The notes: generated by a model from the sequence alone, not told the origin. DNA of 64,000 nt from Paenarthrobacter sp. (GCA_031179305.1 JAPSHX010000017.1:1-64000), one strand, 5' to 3'. Counted from the stretch's first letter, positions 45,719-54,243 are shown. Numbers and translations: made by a program.

Positions 45719-46963
45719 ATGTCCTCGAATCCCCTTCGCCATGCGCTGTCCCGCATGGGCGGCCGCGATCCCCATGAAAAGCACCGCACAGCAACTCCGC
45801 TGGAGCTCTTCTTCGACCTGACCTTTGTTATCGCTTTCGGTGTTGCCGGCAACCAGTTTGCCCATGCTGTCGCAGAGGCGCATTTCTGGCCAGGTCTCCT
45901 CGCCTTCTCGTTCGCCATGTTTGCGGTGATCTGGGCATGGATCAACTTCACCTGGTTCGCCAGCGCCTACGACACCGACGACTGGGTGTTCCGCGTGGTC
46001 ACCATGGTGCAGATGGTGGGTGTCCTCATCCTGGCCATGGGCGTCGAACCGGTGTTCCACTCCATCATCGAGGGCAAGCACGTGGACAACTTCACCATGG
46101 TGCTCGGCTACATCGTCATGCGGGTGGCCCTGATTTTCCAGTGGCTGCGTGCAGCCCGGCAGGATCCCGAACGCCGGGAAACTTGCTTGCGTTACGCGAA
46201 GTACGTGGCGATCGTCCAAGTCGGGTGGGTCGCGGTTCTCCTGATTGACGCGAGCGTCCTCACTACGTTCCTCATGGCAGCTCCTTTGTTCATCATGGAA
46301 ATGGCAGCGCCGTACTTCGCGGAACGCAAGATCCGTACCCCGTGGCACGCGCACCACATTGCGGAAAGGTACGGGCTCCTGGCCATCATCGCCTTAGGTG
46401 AGTGTTTGATTGGTGCAATTGAAACCTTGCGTGCCATCGTGGCCACCCACCAGTGGTCCGTGGATGCCGCCTTGGTTGGATTGAGTGGCACCGGGCTGGC
46501 CTTCGCCATGTGGTGGATCTACTTCATCCTGCCCTCGGGTCCGGCGCTTCACGTCCAGCGGCACCGTTCATGGGTGTTCGGCTACGGTCACATGTTCATC
46601 TTCGCCGCCATCGCCGCAACCGGCGCTGGGCTACACGTTGCTGCCTACTTCATCGATCACGAAGCCCACATTCCTGCGGCCGCCGCGGTGGCCTCCATCG
46701 CCATTCCCATTATTGTTTTCAAGGTCTCGCTCAGCACGCTGTACGGCATCATGCTGGGCCTGGACCGCGAACACTTCTGGAGCTCGGTGCTGGTGGTCCT
46801 TGGCTTGGCTGCAAGTATTGCCATGGCCGCCGCCGGCGCCTCCGTGCCCATCTGCATGCTGGCAATGATGGTGGTCCTGGGCCTGTCCATTGCCTACGAC
46901 GAACGATGCGGGCACAAGGGCCGGGCCGCGGCACTCCGGCGGCTGGAAACCGCCGCGGGCTAA
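45719..46963 (+). CDS. Low temperature requirement protein A family (LtrA)
   Basis: 414-residue membrane protein with about 10-11 helices. The LtrA signature TPLELFFDLTFVIAFGVAGNQFAHAV is at the N-terminus, and HHIAERYGLLAIIALGECLIGA lies in the middle, with conserved His, Glu and Arg in or near membrane helices. The role is unclear; the Listeria namesake affects growth in the cold. It starts 31 bases after the AAA+ fusion gene and may be co-transcribed. A family B repeat follows its stop. Confidence 0.9.
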   Translation: MSSNPLRHALSRMGGRDPHEKHRTATPLELFFDLTFVIAFGVAGNQFAHAVAEAHFWPGLLAFSFAMFAVIWAWINFTWFASAYDTDDWVFRVVTMVQMVGVLILAMGVEPVFHSIIEGKHVDNFTMVLGYIVMRVALIFQWLRAARQDPERRETCLRYAKYVAIVQVGWVAVLLIDASVLTTFLMAAPLFIMEMAAPYFAERKIRTPWHAHHIAERYGLLAIIALGECLIGAIETLRAIVATHQWSVDAALVGLSGTGLAFAMWWIYFILPSGPALHVQRHRSWVFGYGHMFIFAAIAATGAGLHVAAYFIDHEAHIPAAAAVASIAIPIIVFKVSLSTLYGIMLGLDREHFWSSVLVVLGLAASIAMAAAGASVPICMLAMMVVLGLSIAYDERCGHKGRAAALRRLETAAG

Positions 46964-46975
46964 GGCATTCCCCTG

Positions 46976-47038
46976 CGTTGCGGGGCCCGCTTTGCGCCCC
47001 AATTCCGGCGCCAGGCACGCAGAGCAGGCCCCACAACG
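46976..47038. repeat. Intergenic palindromic repeat, family B copy 2
   Basis: Arms CGTTGCGGGGCCCGCTTTGC and GCAGAGCAGGCCCCACAACG match the copy at 22089-22151 apart from single changes, several of which keep pairing, while the loop differs. It lies 12 bases after the LtrA stop and 12 before the stop of the convergent HD gene. Confidence 0.8.
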
Positions 47039-47050
47039 AGCGCGGGCAGG

Positions 47051-47587
47051 CTACTCGGGAACGATCTCGTCCAGTTCCCGAAGCAGGTACGGGTTGATCC
47101 GCTCCAGGATCATCCGGACCTCTTCGCGGGGAACCGCCGTGTAGAGCACGGGTCGGGCATCGGCGTATCGGGTGACCGGCGGCTTGTCCGGCCACTTTTC
47201 AGCTAGTGCCTTGACCCTCTCCGGCAGTGAATTGTGCGCATTGTCCGCGATCTTGACCAACGTTGCGTCGTGGTCCTCCGCAACGAAACGGATGCCGGCG
47301 TCGTAATCATCCGGGTCGTCGTGGAAGCGGCGGGTGACGCGTTCGATGATGTCTACCGCCCGCTCGGACACTCCCATGTCAAGCAGGGCTTGGCGGGTGA
47401 TGGGCGTATCCTCGGCGATGTCATGGAGGTAGCCCGCGATTTGGATATCTTCGTCAAAGTCGGCGAGCGCATCGCCCACGGCGAGAACGTGCTCCCGATA
47501 TGGACGTTTGAGCTTGTCCTTCTGCCGGTTGTGAGCCACCTCGGCCAAAACCTGGGCTGTCTCAACGGTAAAGCGTGGTTCGGTCAT
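47051..47587 (-). CDS. HD-domain phosphohydrolase
   Basis: 178 residues from MTEPRFTVETAQVLAEVAH. Metal-dependent HD fold related to RelA/SpoT hydrolase domains: YREHVLAVGDAL (first His), AGYLHDIAEDT (HD pair) and LVKIADNAHNSLPERV (last Asp). It lacks synthetase, TGS and ACT domains, so it could be a small ppGpp or nucleotide hydrolase. Start chosen by fit to the family. The C-terminus ends INPYLLRELDEIVPE. Confidence 0.85.
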   Translation of the reverse strand: MTEPRFTVETAQVLAEVAHNRQKDKLKRPYREHVLAVGDALADFDEDIQIAGYLHDIAEDTPITRQALLDMGVSERAVDIIERVTRRFHDDPDDYDAGIRFVAEDHDATLVKIADNAHNSLPERVKALAEKWPDKPPVTRYADARPVLYTAVPREEVRMILERINPYLLRELDEIVPE

Positions 47588-47689
47588 GCTGGCCTCCGGC
47601 TTGAAGAGGGACCGATGGGGACCGGTCCTCACCTTCAGGCTATCTGCTGTTCACGCACCCGCAGCAACGTCTTACCAGTCCTGCCGGTT

Positions 47690-48481
47690 CTACGAGTCCT
47701 GAACAGCGCGCGCTGCGATGGCGACGGTAACGGCCCTTGGCAGCCGCTGGGCGAACCCGGCAGCAACACGGTTAACCCAACCTGAGACGACGCTGCCCGG
47801 CGTGTCTTTGCGATCGAGGGCTTTGAGGGCAGTCCCTACAACCTGGTCAGAGGTTTGCATTTTGCCTACTGCTGCGGACTCACCACCGACGACGTCGAAG
47901 AACTCAGTTCGCGTCGCACCCGGGCAAAGGGCCAGGACGTTGAGTCCGGCGTTCTTGGTTTCGTGGGCAACGGCTTCGGTGAAGCTTAGGACGAAGGCCT
48001 TGGTGGCGCCATAAACGGCCATGCCGGGGATGGGTTGGAACGCGGCAGTGCTGGCGACGTTCACCAGGGCACCCTTCCCGGAGGCGAGCAGTTCCGGCAG
48101 GAAGGCGCGGGTAATGTCTACGAGGGCGGCAACGTTCAGGGCGATCTCCGATGCGATGGTGTCCGGGTCTTCCTCCACCAAGGGGCCGTGGGTGCCGAAA
48201 CCCGCGTTGTTGATCAAGGTGTCCACGGTAATCCCGCGGTCGGCCAGTTCGTCGAGGAGCTCGCGTCCCACTCCTGCACGGCTCAGATCCATAGGGAGGA
48301 CGGTAACTGTGACGCGGTGGCGGGAACGCAAGTCCTGAGCCAAATCCTCCAGGCGGTCTGCACGCCTGGCCACGAGGACAAGATTCGAACCCCGGGCAGC
48401 GAATTGCCCGGCGAACTCAGCGCCGAGGCCGGAGCTGGCGCCCGTAATGAGGGCAGTGGTGCCTGCGTATGTCATGGTCAT
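47690..48481 (-). CDS. SDR-family oxidoreductase
   Basis: 263-residue short-chain dehydrogenase of the DltE/YqjQ-like group. TGASSGLGAEFA nucleotide-binding loop, NNAGFG, catalytic Ser in VNVASTAAF and YGATKAF, and CPGATRTEFFD. Two ATGs, at 48481 and 48475, could serve as start. Divergent from the TetR gene, with two operators between, so TetR probably represses both. Confidence 0.88.
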   Translation of the reverse strand: MTMTYAGTTALITGASSGLGAEFAGQFAARGSNLVLVARRADRLEDLAQDLRSRHRVTVTVLPMDLSRAGVGRELLDELADRGITVDTLINNAGFGTHGPLVEEDPDTIASEIALNVAALVDITRAFLPELLASGKGALVNVASTAAFQPIPGMAVYGATKAFVLSFTEAVAHETKNAGLNVLALCPGATRTEFFDVVGGESAAVGKMQTSDQVVGTALKALDRKDTPGSVVSGWVNRVAAGFAQRLPRAVTVAIAARAVQDS

Positions 48482-48511
48482 TGCGGAATCCAATCGGTTG
48501 AGTCGGAGACT

Positions 48512-48547
48512 AATGTAGTCGCTGTCTACATTGTAGGCAGTGCCTAC
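48512..48547. promoter_or_regulatory. Two adjacent TetR-type operators
   Basis: Box 1 (48512-48532): AATGTAG and CTACATT around 7 bases, perfect arms. Box 2 (48533-48547): GTAGGCAGTGCCTAC, a perfect 15-bp palindrome. They abut each other in the 102-bp region between SDR and TetR. A further half site GACTACATT follows at 48560. Confidence 0.75.
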
Positions 48548-48583
48548 TTTGTTGTCAATGACTACATTGGCTAGACTTGAGTC

Positions 48584-49195
48584 ATGACTGAGCAGCCCTA
48601 CCACCATGGCAAACTCCGGGAAGCCCTCTTGGAACGCGCCATGGAAACCATCGAAGAAGCTGGTGTGGATGGGCTCTCTCTGCGGCAACTCGCCCGTGAT
48701 GTGAACGTCAGCCACGGCGCGCCGGCCAAGCATTTCCGCGACAAGCAAGCTCTGATCGACGCCGTGGCACTTGCTGGCTTCGAGTCGATGAATTGCCGCA
48801 TCCGGAAGGCCGCCCACTCCGGCGACGACCTCCGAGGGCGTTTCGTCAGTGTTGGGAAGGCATATGTCGACTTTGCTGTTGAGCACCCCGCCCTGCTGAC
48901 CGTGATGTACTCCACCAAGCACCATCCCGATTCCAGCGAAGAGCTGCGGAACACCGGCGCGCAAGGCATATACGTTGCCAGAGCAATGATTGCCGAGGCA
49001 CAGGATGCCGGCGCATTGGCCGACGGTGACCCGGAAACACTCGCCATGGTGTGCTTCGTGAGCCTTCACGGCACGGCTCTTCTCGCCGCTGGCGGTCAGT
49101 TGGACGGGAATTCGGTGGAAGACGTAGTCACGGCTACCACCGACACCTTGTGGGCGGGAATGGCGGCCGGAGTACCGGCGGCACAGCGCAGATAA
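48584..49195 (+). CDS. TetR-family regulator
   Basis: 203 residues with N-terminal HTH (LREALLERAMETIEEAGVDGLSLRQLARDVNVSHGAPAKHFRDKQALIDAVALAGF) and a C-terminal ligand domain of the TetR_C_33-like type. The neighbouring SDR gene is the likely target. Ligand unknown. The GluQRS gene converges from the other side, 24 bases away. Confidence 0.9.
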   Translation: MTEQPYHHGKLREALLERAMETIEEAGVDGLSLRQLARDVNVSHGAPAKHFRDKQALIDAVALAGFESMNCRIRKAAHSGDDLRGRFVSVGKAYVDFAVEHPALLTVMYSTKHHPDSSEELRNTGAQGIYVARAMIAEAQDAGALADGDPETLAMVCFVSLHGTALLAAGGQLDGNSVEDVVTATTDTLWAGMAAGVPAAQRR

Positions 49196-49219
49196 CCGGC
49201 GAGACCAGCGGCGGGCAGT

Positions 49220-50107
49220 TCAGATCCGGGGAGTTTTCCACACCCAGGGCGTCTTTGGCACGTTATGCGGGGTGAAGTGAGGAAGGGCATCCTGCAAGAT
49301 TCCCGCGGGCAATTCAAGGGACGCCAGCAGTAGGTCACGCACACGTTCTGCAGGAATTCCGACGGCGGCGAGGTCGCTCAGCGTGACGGCCCCGTCGCGC
49401 TTTGCCAGCCTCACGCCGTCGTGATTAACCACCAGCGGAACGTGGGCGTATTCAGGGATCGGCAGCCCCAGCAGCGATGCCAGATAGGCCTGTCGCGGAG
49501 TGGATGGGAGGAGATCATCGCCGCGAACCACCTGGTCGATTCCCTGGTGTGCGTCGTCAACCACCACCGCGAGATTGTAGGCGGTCACGCGATCGTTTCG
49601 GCGAAGCACAAAATCGTCCACCACACCCACGTATTTGCCGTGCAACAGGTCCTCAACAGCCCACTCCGAAACCTCCGCCCGCAATCGGATGGAAGCGGGA
49701 CGCGTGGCGCGCCGGATCTCACGTTCGGCATGGGAAAGCCGTCGGCACGTTCCCGGATAAGCACCCTGGGGAGCATGCGGAGCAGACGGCGCCTCCTGGA
49801 TTTCCCTTCGCGTGCAGAAGCACTCGTAGGTCCGGCCTTCGGCCGTCAGCCGTCCAATCGCTTCGTCGTACAGTGCCGCGCGTTCAGTCTGACGTACGAC
49901 GGCGGCATCCCAACTGACGCCGATGGCCCTCAGATCGCGGAGCTGCTCCGCCTCTGCGCCGGAGCGGGCGCGGTCCAGGTCCTCGACCCGCAGCAGGAAA
50001 TCGCGGCCACTGGACTTCGCGAACAACCAGGCGAGAATCGCGGTCCTAAGGTTGCCGACGTGCAGCTCGCCGGAAGGGCTCGGGGCGAAGCGGCCGGCAG
50101 CAGTCAT
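49220..50107 (-). CDS. gluQ: Glutamyl-Q tRNA(Asp) synthetase
   Basis: 295-residue truncated GluRS paralogue that attaches glutamate to queuosine 34 of tRNA-Asp. HIGH-like motif APSPSGELHVGN near the start; Cys ligands in YECFCTRREI and TCRRL as in zinc-binding GluQRS; KMSKS-like loop VRLAKRDGAV. It has no anticodon-binding domain, and the length fits GluQRS. Good GxLHxGN fit fixes the start. Confidence 0.92.
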   Translation of the reverse strand: MTAAGRFAPSPSGELHVGNLRTAILAWLFAKSSGRDFLLRVEDLDRARSGAEAEQLRDLRAIGVSWDAAVVRQTERAALYDEAIGRLTAEGRTYECFCTRREIQEAPSAPHAPQGAYPGTCRRLSHAEREIRRATRPASIRLRAEVSEWAVEDLLHGKYVGVVDDFVLRRNDRVTAYNLAVVVDDAHQGIDQVVRGDDLLPSTPRQAYLASLLGLPIPEYAHVPLVVNHDGVRLAKRDGAVTLSDLAAVGIPAERVRDLLLASLELPAGILQDALPHFTPHNVPKTPWVWKTPRI

Positions 50108-50468
50108 GATCCAAGCCTATTCGCCGGGCCACGGGTGACAGGAACGGGCGCCGGGCAACACAAGAGCCCCTCAGCTACCGCAACGATCCGGTAGCTCAGG
50201 GGCTCTTGCTGTGCGCCCCGGTAAAAGGGCGGGTGCAGAATGACAATGCTGTGAACAAGAGTCAATCAGCGGCTGCTTCCTTGCGGGAAACCTGTGCAGG
50301 GCTCCGGGTGATGTTCCGGATTCCTGGTGCCTGCGGGGTTTGGCGGTAGCCGCGACCTGCTTCGTTGTCACCATTTCAGCAGAAGGACTACAGTTGGTGC
50401 AACGGACATCATATTGATTGATCGATCTGATCAGTCTCACATGAAAAGCTCGACAGGAAGTGGTCACT
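50108..50468. other. 360-bp divergent intergenic region with orphan hairpin
   Basis: Lies between two divergent genes (gluQ and an Lrp gene). It holds a terminator-like hairpin at 50161-50208 that follows neither gene. An AT-richer stretch with GATCGATC and TATGAT (about 50410-50440) may hold a promoter and the Lrp site. No named RNA family was recognised. Confidence 0.5.
50161..50208. terminator. Terminator-like hairpin between divergent genes
   Basis: Twenty-base arms (CAAGAGCCCCTCAGCTACCG) pair at 19 of 20 positions around 8 bases. It lies 54 bases upstream of gluQ on its strand, so it could attenuate a gluQ leader or end a small RNA. Confidence 0.7.
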
Positions 50469-50927
50469 TTGCAAGAACTCGATGCCACCGACCGTCGGAT
50501 CCTGGCCGCCTTGGATGAAGATCCTCGCGTGCCCATCATGGTGCTTTCCCAAAAGCTTCACCTCGCCCGCGGAACAGTTCAGTCCCGCCTGGAGCGGATG
50601 ACGGCGTCCGGAGCCCTCCGACCCAACAGCAGTCGCGTCTTACCCTCTGCCTTGGGACGTGGCGTGGCTGCCGCCGTCAGCGCCGAGCTCGATCAAAGCC
50701 ACCTGAACGAGGCTATTGCTGCTCTGCGGGAGATCCCCGAAGTTCTCGAATGCCATGCTCCCGCCGGCGATACCGACCTCATCATCAGGGTAGTAGCCAA
50801 GAGCCCGGACGATCTGTATCGGGTATCCGAGGAAATCCGGCTGTGCCCGGGGATCGTGCGCACGTCCACCAGCATGTTCCTCCGCGAAGTGATTCCCTAC
50901 CGGACTACTGGCCTGCTTGCGGAGTAG
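50469..50927 (+). CDS. Lrp/AsnC-family regulator
   Basis: About 152 residues from TTG at 50469 (AGGAAG 8 bases before); GTG at 50460 is the alternative but overlaps that site. HTH: LDATDRRILAALDEDPRVPIMVLSQKLHLARGTVQSRLERMTASG; RAM ligand domain with LECHAPAGDTDLIIRVVAKSPDDLY. Converges with the second Lrp gene. Target unknown. Confidence 0.87.
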   Translation: MQELDATDRRILAALDEDPRVPIMVLSQKLHLARGTVQSRLERMTASGALRPNSSRVLPSALGRGVAAAVSAELDQSHLNEAIAALREIPEVLECHAPAGDTDLIIRVVAKSPDDLYRVSEEIRLCPGIVRTSTSMFLREVIPYRTTGLLAE

Positions 50928-50933
50928 GTCTCC

Positions 50934-51389
50934 TCAGACCGGCGGTCCTATGTTGGTTTTCAGATTCTTCATCACCAGGGTTGACGTGAGGCGTTCCACC
51001 GCAGGAAGTGCCGCGAGTTCGTCGTCGTAGAAGCGCTGATACGCGGGCAGGTCCGCGGCAATGACCTTGAGGAGATAGTCAGGAGATCCGAAGAGTCGCT
51101 GAGCCTCCACAATGTTGGGACTGGCAGTAACCCGCTCTTCGAAGTCCGCCATGATGGTGCGTTCCACCTGCCTGAGCGTGACAAAAACAATCGCTTCGAA
51201 TCCCAGGCCCACGGCGGCAGGATCGATGTCTGCACGGTACCCGCGGATCACCCCCGAGGACTCCAAATCACGCAGCCGACGATGACATGGAGCCACGGTC
51301 AACCCCACCTTGGACGCAAGGGCTGTGGCAGTCATCCGGCCGTCCTCTTTGAGGTGGCGCAAAATAGTTCTATCAATTCCATCGATCAC
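50934..51389 (-). CDS. Lrp/AsnC-family regulator, divergent from LysE exporter
   Basis: 151 residues: HTH MIDGIDRTILRHLKEDGRMTATALASKVGLTVAPCHRRLRDLESSG and RAM domain (SPDYLLKVIAADLPAYQRFYDDEL). It ends 7 bases from the other Lrp gene, tail to tail, and faces away from the LysE exporter across 103 AT-richer bases, the classic layout of an exporter switched on by amino acids. Confidence 0.9.
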   Translation of the reverse strand: MIDGIDRTILRHLKEDGRMTATALASKVGLTVAPCHRRLRDLESSGVIRGYRADIDPAAVGLGFEAIVFVTLRQVERTIMADFEERVTASPNIVEAQRLFGSPDYLLKVIAADLPAYQRFYDDELAALPAVERLTSTLVMKNLKTNIGPPV

Positions 51390-51492
51390 GCAATTATCTT
51401 ACCGAAAACTGCTTCTTTCGGGCTAAATACGGGAACACTTATGGGCGGATTTTCCCTAGAGTTTTCCTACCATCTAGCCCTGGAGAGAAAAC

Positions 51493-52134
51493 GTGAATCC
51501 GCAGCTGTTCCTCGCCTTCATGCTCGTCGCTGTCAGCTTGGCGTGCACGCCCGGCGTCGACTGGGCGTACTCGATTTCGGCAGGCCTCCGTCAGCGCAGC
51601 TTCGTCCCTGCCGTCGCCGGCCTTTGCAGCGGTTACGTCATCCACACTTTGCTGATGGTGGCAGGACTGGCGGCCCTCTTGGCCGGAGTTCCAGGGCTGT
51701 TGGGATGGCTGACCATGGCGGGAGCTGCCTACCTGCTGTGGCTCGGCGCCGCTACCCTCCGCTCGTGGCGAGGTGCCAGCTTCAGTGCGGAAGGCGGCGT
51801 CGTGCAGTCCGGAAACCAGCTCCGCACGTTCTTGCAGGGCATGGGCACTAGCGGCATTAACCCAAAGGGCCTGCTCTTCTTCGTGGCTCTGGTGCCGCAA
51901 TTCGTCAGCCCCGAGGCAGCACTGCCTGTTCCGGTCCAATCGGGCTTGCTGGGCCTGACCTTCGTAATCCTCGCCGGGTTGGTTTACACCGCCGTCGCAT
52001 TGACTTCCAGGAAGCTGTTGGCCTCCCGGCCCGGCGCCGCCCGGGTTGTGACCTTGGTCAGCGGAATCATCATGATCGGGCTCGGGACAGTGCTGCTGTC
52101 AGAGCAACTCCTGCCGCTTCTGCCGCAGATTTAG
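51493..52134 (+). CDS. LysE/RhtB-family amino acid exporter
   Basis: 213 residues with six hydrophobic helices. Motifs AFMLVAVSLACTPGVDWAYSISAGLRQRS (the P-G of the family), GLCSGYVIHTLLMVAGLAALLAG and FLQGMGTSGINPKGLLFFVALVPQF. It exports an amino acid; which one cannot be told. Regulated most likely by the divergent Lrp protein. Confidence 0.9.
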   Translation: MNPQLFLAFMLVAVSLACTPGVDWAYSISAGLRQRSFVPAVAGLCSGYVIHTLLMVAGLAALLAGVPGLLGWLTMAGAAYLLWLGAATLRSWRGASFSAEGGVVQSGNQLRTFLQGMGTSGINPKGLLFFVALVPQFVSPEAALPVPVQSGLLGLTFVILAGLVYTAVALTSRKLLASRPGAARVVTLVSGIIMIGLGTVLLSEQLLPLLPQI

Positions 52135-52159
52135 TTCCCAGCCAACCTGGCTGCAGACG

Positions 52160-52627
52160 CTAGGCTGCGAGCAGTTCGTCCAGCCGCTCGTATCCTTCGA
52201 TTACGCCGTAATCCATCCCGGTAGCCAAGGCCATATCGCGCGCTTCAACCGAGGGGTAGACCTCGTGCGCCGACATCCGGGTCCTGCCGTCGATTTCCTC
52301 GAACGTTGTGGTGCTGATGACCACCTGGTTCGGTGCTCCTTCGAACTCGACTGTCTGGATGATCAACGCGTCGGCCTCGACGGTATGGAACACGCCGCGG
52401 AATCCGTACATCCCGCTGTCATCGCCGCTTTCGTAGTGCCAACTACCCCCCGTAGTGGCGTTGTATTCGGTAATTTTCGTCACCGTGCTGCGCGGGCCCA
52501 GCCATTTGGCCAGGAGATCCGGGTCAACGTGGGCTTTGAAAACTGCACTGACCGGGGCATCGAATTCGCGGACCGTGTCAACGAACGGAACGCCACTGTC
52601 AGCGGTGATTGTTGTTGGATTGCTCAT
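52160..52627 (-). CDS. SRPBCC/AHSA1-family protein
   Basis: 155 residues of the START-like fold: VDTVREFDAPVSAVFKAHVDPDLLAKWLGPRSTVTKITEYNATTGGSWHYE and DGRTRMSAHEVYPSVEARDMALATGMDYGVIEGYERLDELL. These small proteins bind hydrophobic ligands. It overlaps the ArsR gene by 4 bases; such pairs are common in actinobacteria and the ArsR protein usually controls the pair. Confidence 0.9.
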   Translation of the reverse strand: MSNPTTITADSGVPFVDTVREFDAPVSAVFKAHVDPDLLAKWLGPRSTVTKITEYNATTGGSWHYESGDDSGMYGFRGVFHTVEADALIIQTVEFEGAPNQVVISTTTFEEIDGRTRMSAHEVYPSVEARDMALATGMDYGVIEGYERLDELLAA

Positions 52628-53010
52628 TTCAGTTCCTCTTTCTTCTTTGCTGGTGTGTTCTCTTGTTCATGGTGCGAGACGCCGGCGCCAAGCAGCTGGT
52701 CCAACTGGCGGAAGCGGGACTCGGCGATCAACCTGTACTGGTCGATCCACGCCGTCAGTCGCTCCAGGGCTGCTGCATCCAAATGAACCGGCCTGCGCTG
52801 GGCGTCGCGGGAACGGGTCACCAAACCGGCATGCTCCAGGACTTGAATGTGTTTGGAAACCGCCTGTTTGGTGATGGCGAACGGTTCCGCCAACTCATTG
52901 ACCGTGGCGTCTCCCCGGGACAACCGGGCGACCATGGCTCTTCTCACAGGATCCGCCAACGCCATGAAGGCCCTGTCCAGGGACTCCGACCCCAGGGCAT
53001 CTTGTTCCAT
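52624..53010 (-). CDS. ArsR-family regulator
   Basis: 128 residues from MEQDALGSESL (53010), which has AGAGAGGG at suitable distance; the frame stays open to 53037. Winged helix RAFMALADPVRRAMVARLSRGDATVNELAEPFAITKQAVSKHIQVLEHAGLVTRSRDAQRRPVHLD. No metal-binding Cys pair, so a non-metal sensor. Two overlapping operator-like repeats lie upstream. Confidence 0.9.
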   Translation of the reverse strand: MEQDALGSESLDRAFMALADPVRRAMVARLSRGDATVNELAEPFAITKQAVSKHIQVLEHAGLVTRSRDAQRRPVHLDAAALERLTAWIDQYRLIAESRFRQLDQLLGAGVSHHEQENTPAKKKEELK

Positions 53011-53042
53011 CTCCGCTTCAACCCTCTCTTCAACCAAGGCTA

Positions 53043-53076
53043 ATCAACTGACTCATTGATCAACTGATTGGTTGAT
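53043..53076. promoter_or_regulatory. Two overlapping ArsR-type operators
   Basis: ATCAAC-TGATTG-GTTGAT (53059-53076) is a perfect 6-6-6 repeat. ATCAA-CTGACTCA-TTGAT (53043-53060) is a perfect 5-8-5 repeat of the same length, sharing two bases. They lie 33 bases upstream of the ArsR start. Confidence 0.75.
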
Positions 53077-53115
53077 TAAGAGAATACGCCTCTCCTGAGT
53101 ACGGCACAAGGGTGT

Positions 53116-54087
53116 CTATTCTCCGCCCAGCTGCCTGAAGTCGTTCTCCCACAGACGCCGCATCTCAGCGTCCTTGCGGATGACTTCCAAGGTCTCAAGC
53201 TCGGCGGGCGGGGCTGGCCGTTTCGATCGCGGAGTGAGGGTTCTACGGCCTTGGTCAAGCGCGAGCAACGCCCTGTCGGTCAAGGCATCATTCTTCAAAG
53301 CCAGGTTGGTTTTCCGACGCCGGAGGACCTCCTTCAGGGCAATCTGGGCCGATTCGAAGTCGCCCCTTGCCCGCTGCGACCGCGCCCGAATCAGCAACAG
53401 CGCCGCGGACAGGTCATCCGTGTTCAGCAACCCTTCGGTCCACAGCACCACGTCGCGGTGACGCTCCAAAGAGAACGCCGCCGTGCAGCGCGCCAAGGCG
53501 GAAGGCAACGACGGCGGCAAAGTCACCACCGCTTCCAAGGCCGCCTCGGTCATCCCCATTTCCCGGAGGCAGTGGGACAACGCCAGAAACACGGCTTCCT
53601 CACTGAAGAGGACCGGAACTTCGATGCGTTCGGCTACCTCGACTTTGGTGACCACCTGCCCAAGGTACGTGGCCGAGAACTGGCTGGCGTCGTCGTCGAT
53701 CCTTGTTGTTAAACCACGCTGCAATAGCTCGGAAGCCCTCAGAAATCCGCCATGCTTGTACGTGAGCAGGCCCGCCATCACGTGGCATAAGCCGGCCCAG
53801 CCCGGATAGGTGCGGCCGAAAGCAAGAAGCCGATCCGGCTCCGTGGACGTGAAAACGGCCTCATGCATGGCTTTGGCAGTCTTGGAGGACAGCATCTTCA
53901 ACCGCGGGACATTCCCCACCACGGACAATCTCGCATGGTCGCGGCCGCTGAGGACGCCGGTAAGCACATCGTTCACACCGTCGGCCAGGCCACGGACCGG
54001 CGTGCGGACGTAGCCCTCGCGGAAAGGCGTGAGATCGCGGGTGTCATGGAAGATCGTATGCACACGTCCGTCTGGAGCTTGGCTCAT
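53116..54087 (-). CDS. Hypothetical helical (TPR-like) protein
   Basis: 323 residues, no family named with confidence. The middle and C-terminal parts are runs of helices with alternating Ala/Leu as in tetratricopeptide repeats (LLTYKHGGFLRASELLQRGL, AVFLALSHCLREMGMTEAALEAVVTL, DFESAQIALKEVLRRRKTNLALKNDALTDRALLALDQG). No signal peptide or membrane helix. Stands alone, divergent from the DUF4383 gene. Confidence 0.7.
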   Translation of the reverse strand: MSQAPDGRVHTIFHDTRDLTPFREGYVRTPVRGLADGVNDVLTGVLSGRDHARLSVVGNVPRLKMLSSKTAKAMHEAVFTSTEPDRLLAFGRTYPGWAGLCHVMAGLLTYKHGGFLRASELLQRGLTTRIDDDASQFSATYLGQVVTKVEVAERIEVPVLFSEEAVFLALSHCLREMGMTEAALEAVVTLPPSLPSALARCTAAFSLERHRDVVLWTEGLLNTDDLSAALLLIRARSQRARGDFESAQIALKEVLRRRKTNLALKNDALTDRALLALDQGRRTLTPRSKRPAPPAELETLEVIRKDAEMRRLWENDFRQLGGE

Positions 54088-54243
54088 AAATCCATGCTAA
54101 CGGCCGCTGAACTGGGCTCATCCCCTGCTATCGGAGGCATTTCAGGAGTATTATGGCGGCGTCGGCAAGGTTTGGCGACACCCCTTGCCGCAGGTCGGCT
54201 CTCCATGAGAAGAGCCGGGTAACAGCGTGAAAGGGAGGACTTG

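Noticed and set aside
48380-48400. tRNA T-loop-like AGATTCGAACCC
   Set aside because: It lies inside the SDR gene and no cloverleaf can be folded around it; no tRNA gene was found in the window.
50262-50300. Possible SRP RNA (ffs) on the minus strand
   Set aside because: GCAAGGAAGCAGCC resembles the SRP core, but the preceding strand has three extra bases, so the symmetric loop cannot form, and the outer stem is missing.
50290-50345. Possible SAM-IV or cobalamin riboswitch upstream of the Lrp gene
   Set aside because: CCGGGTGATGTTCCGG looks like a fragment of either, but the conserved CGGCAACC or CCCGCCACUGU parts are absent.
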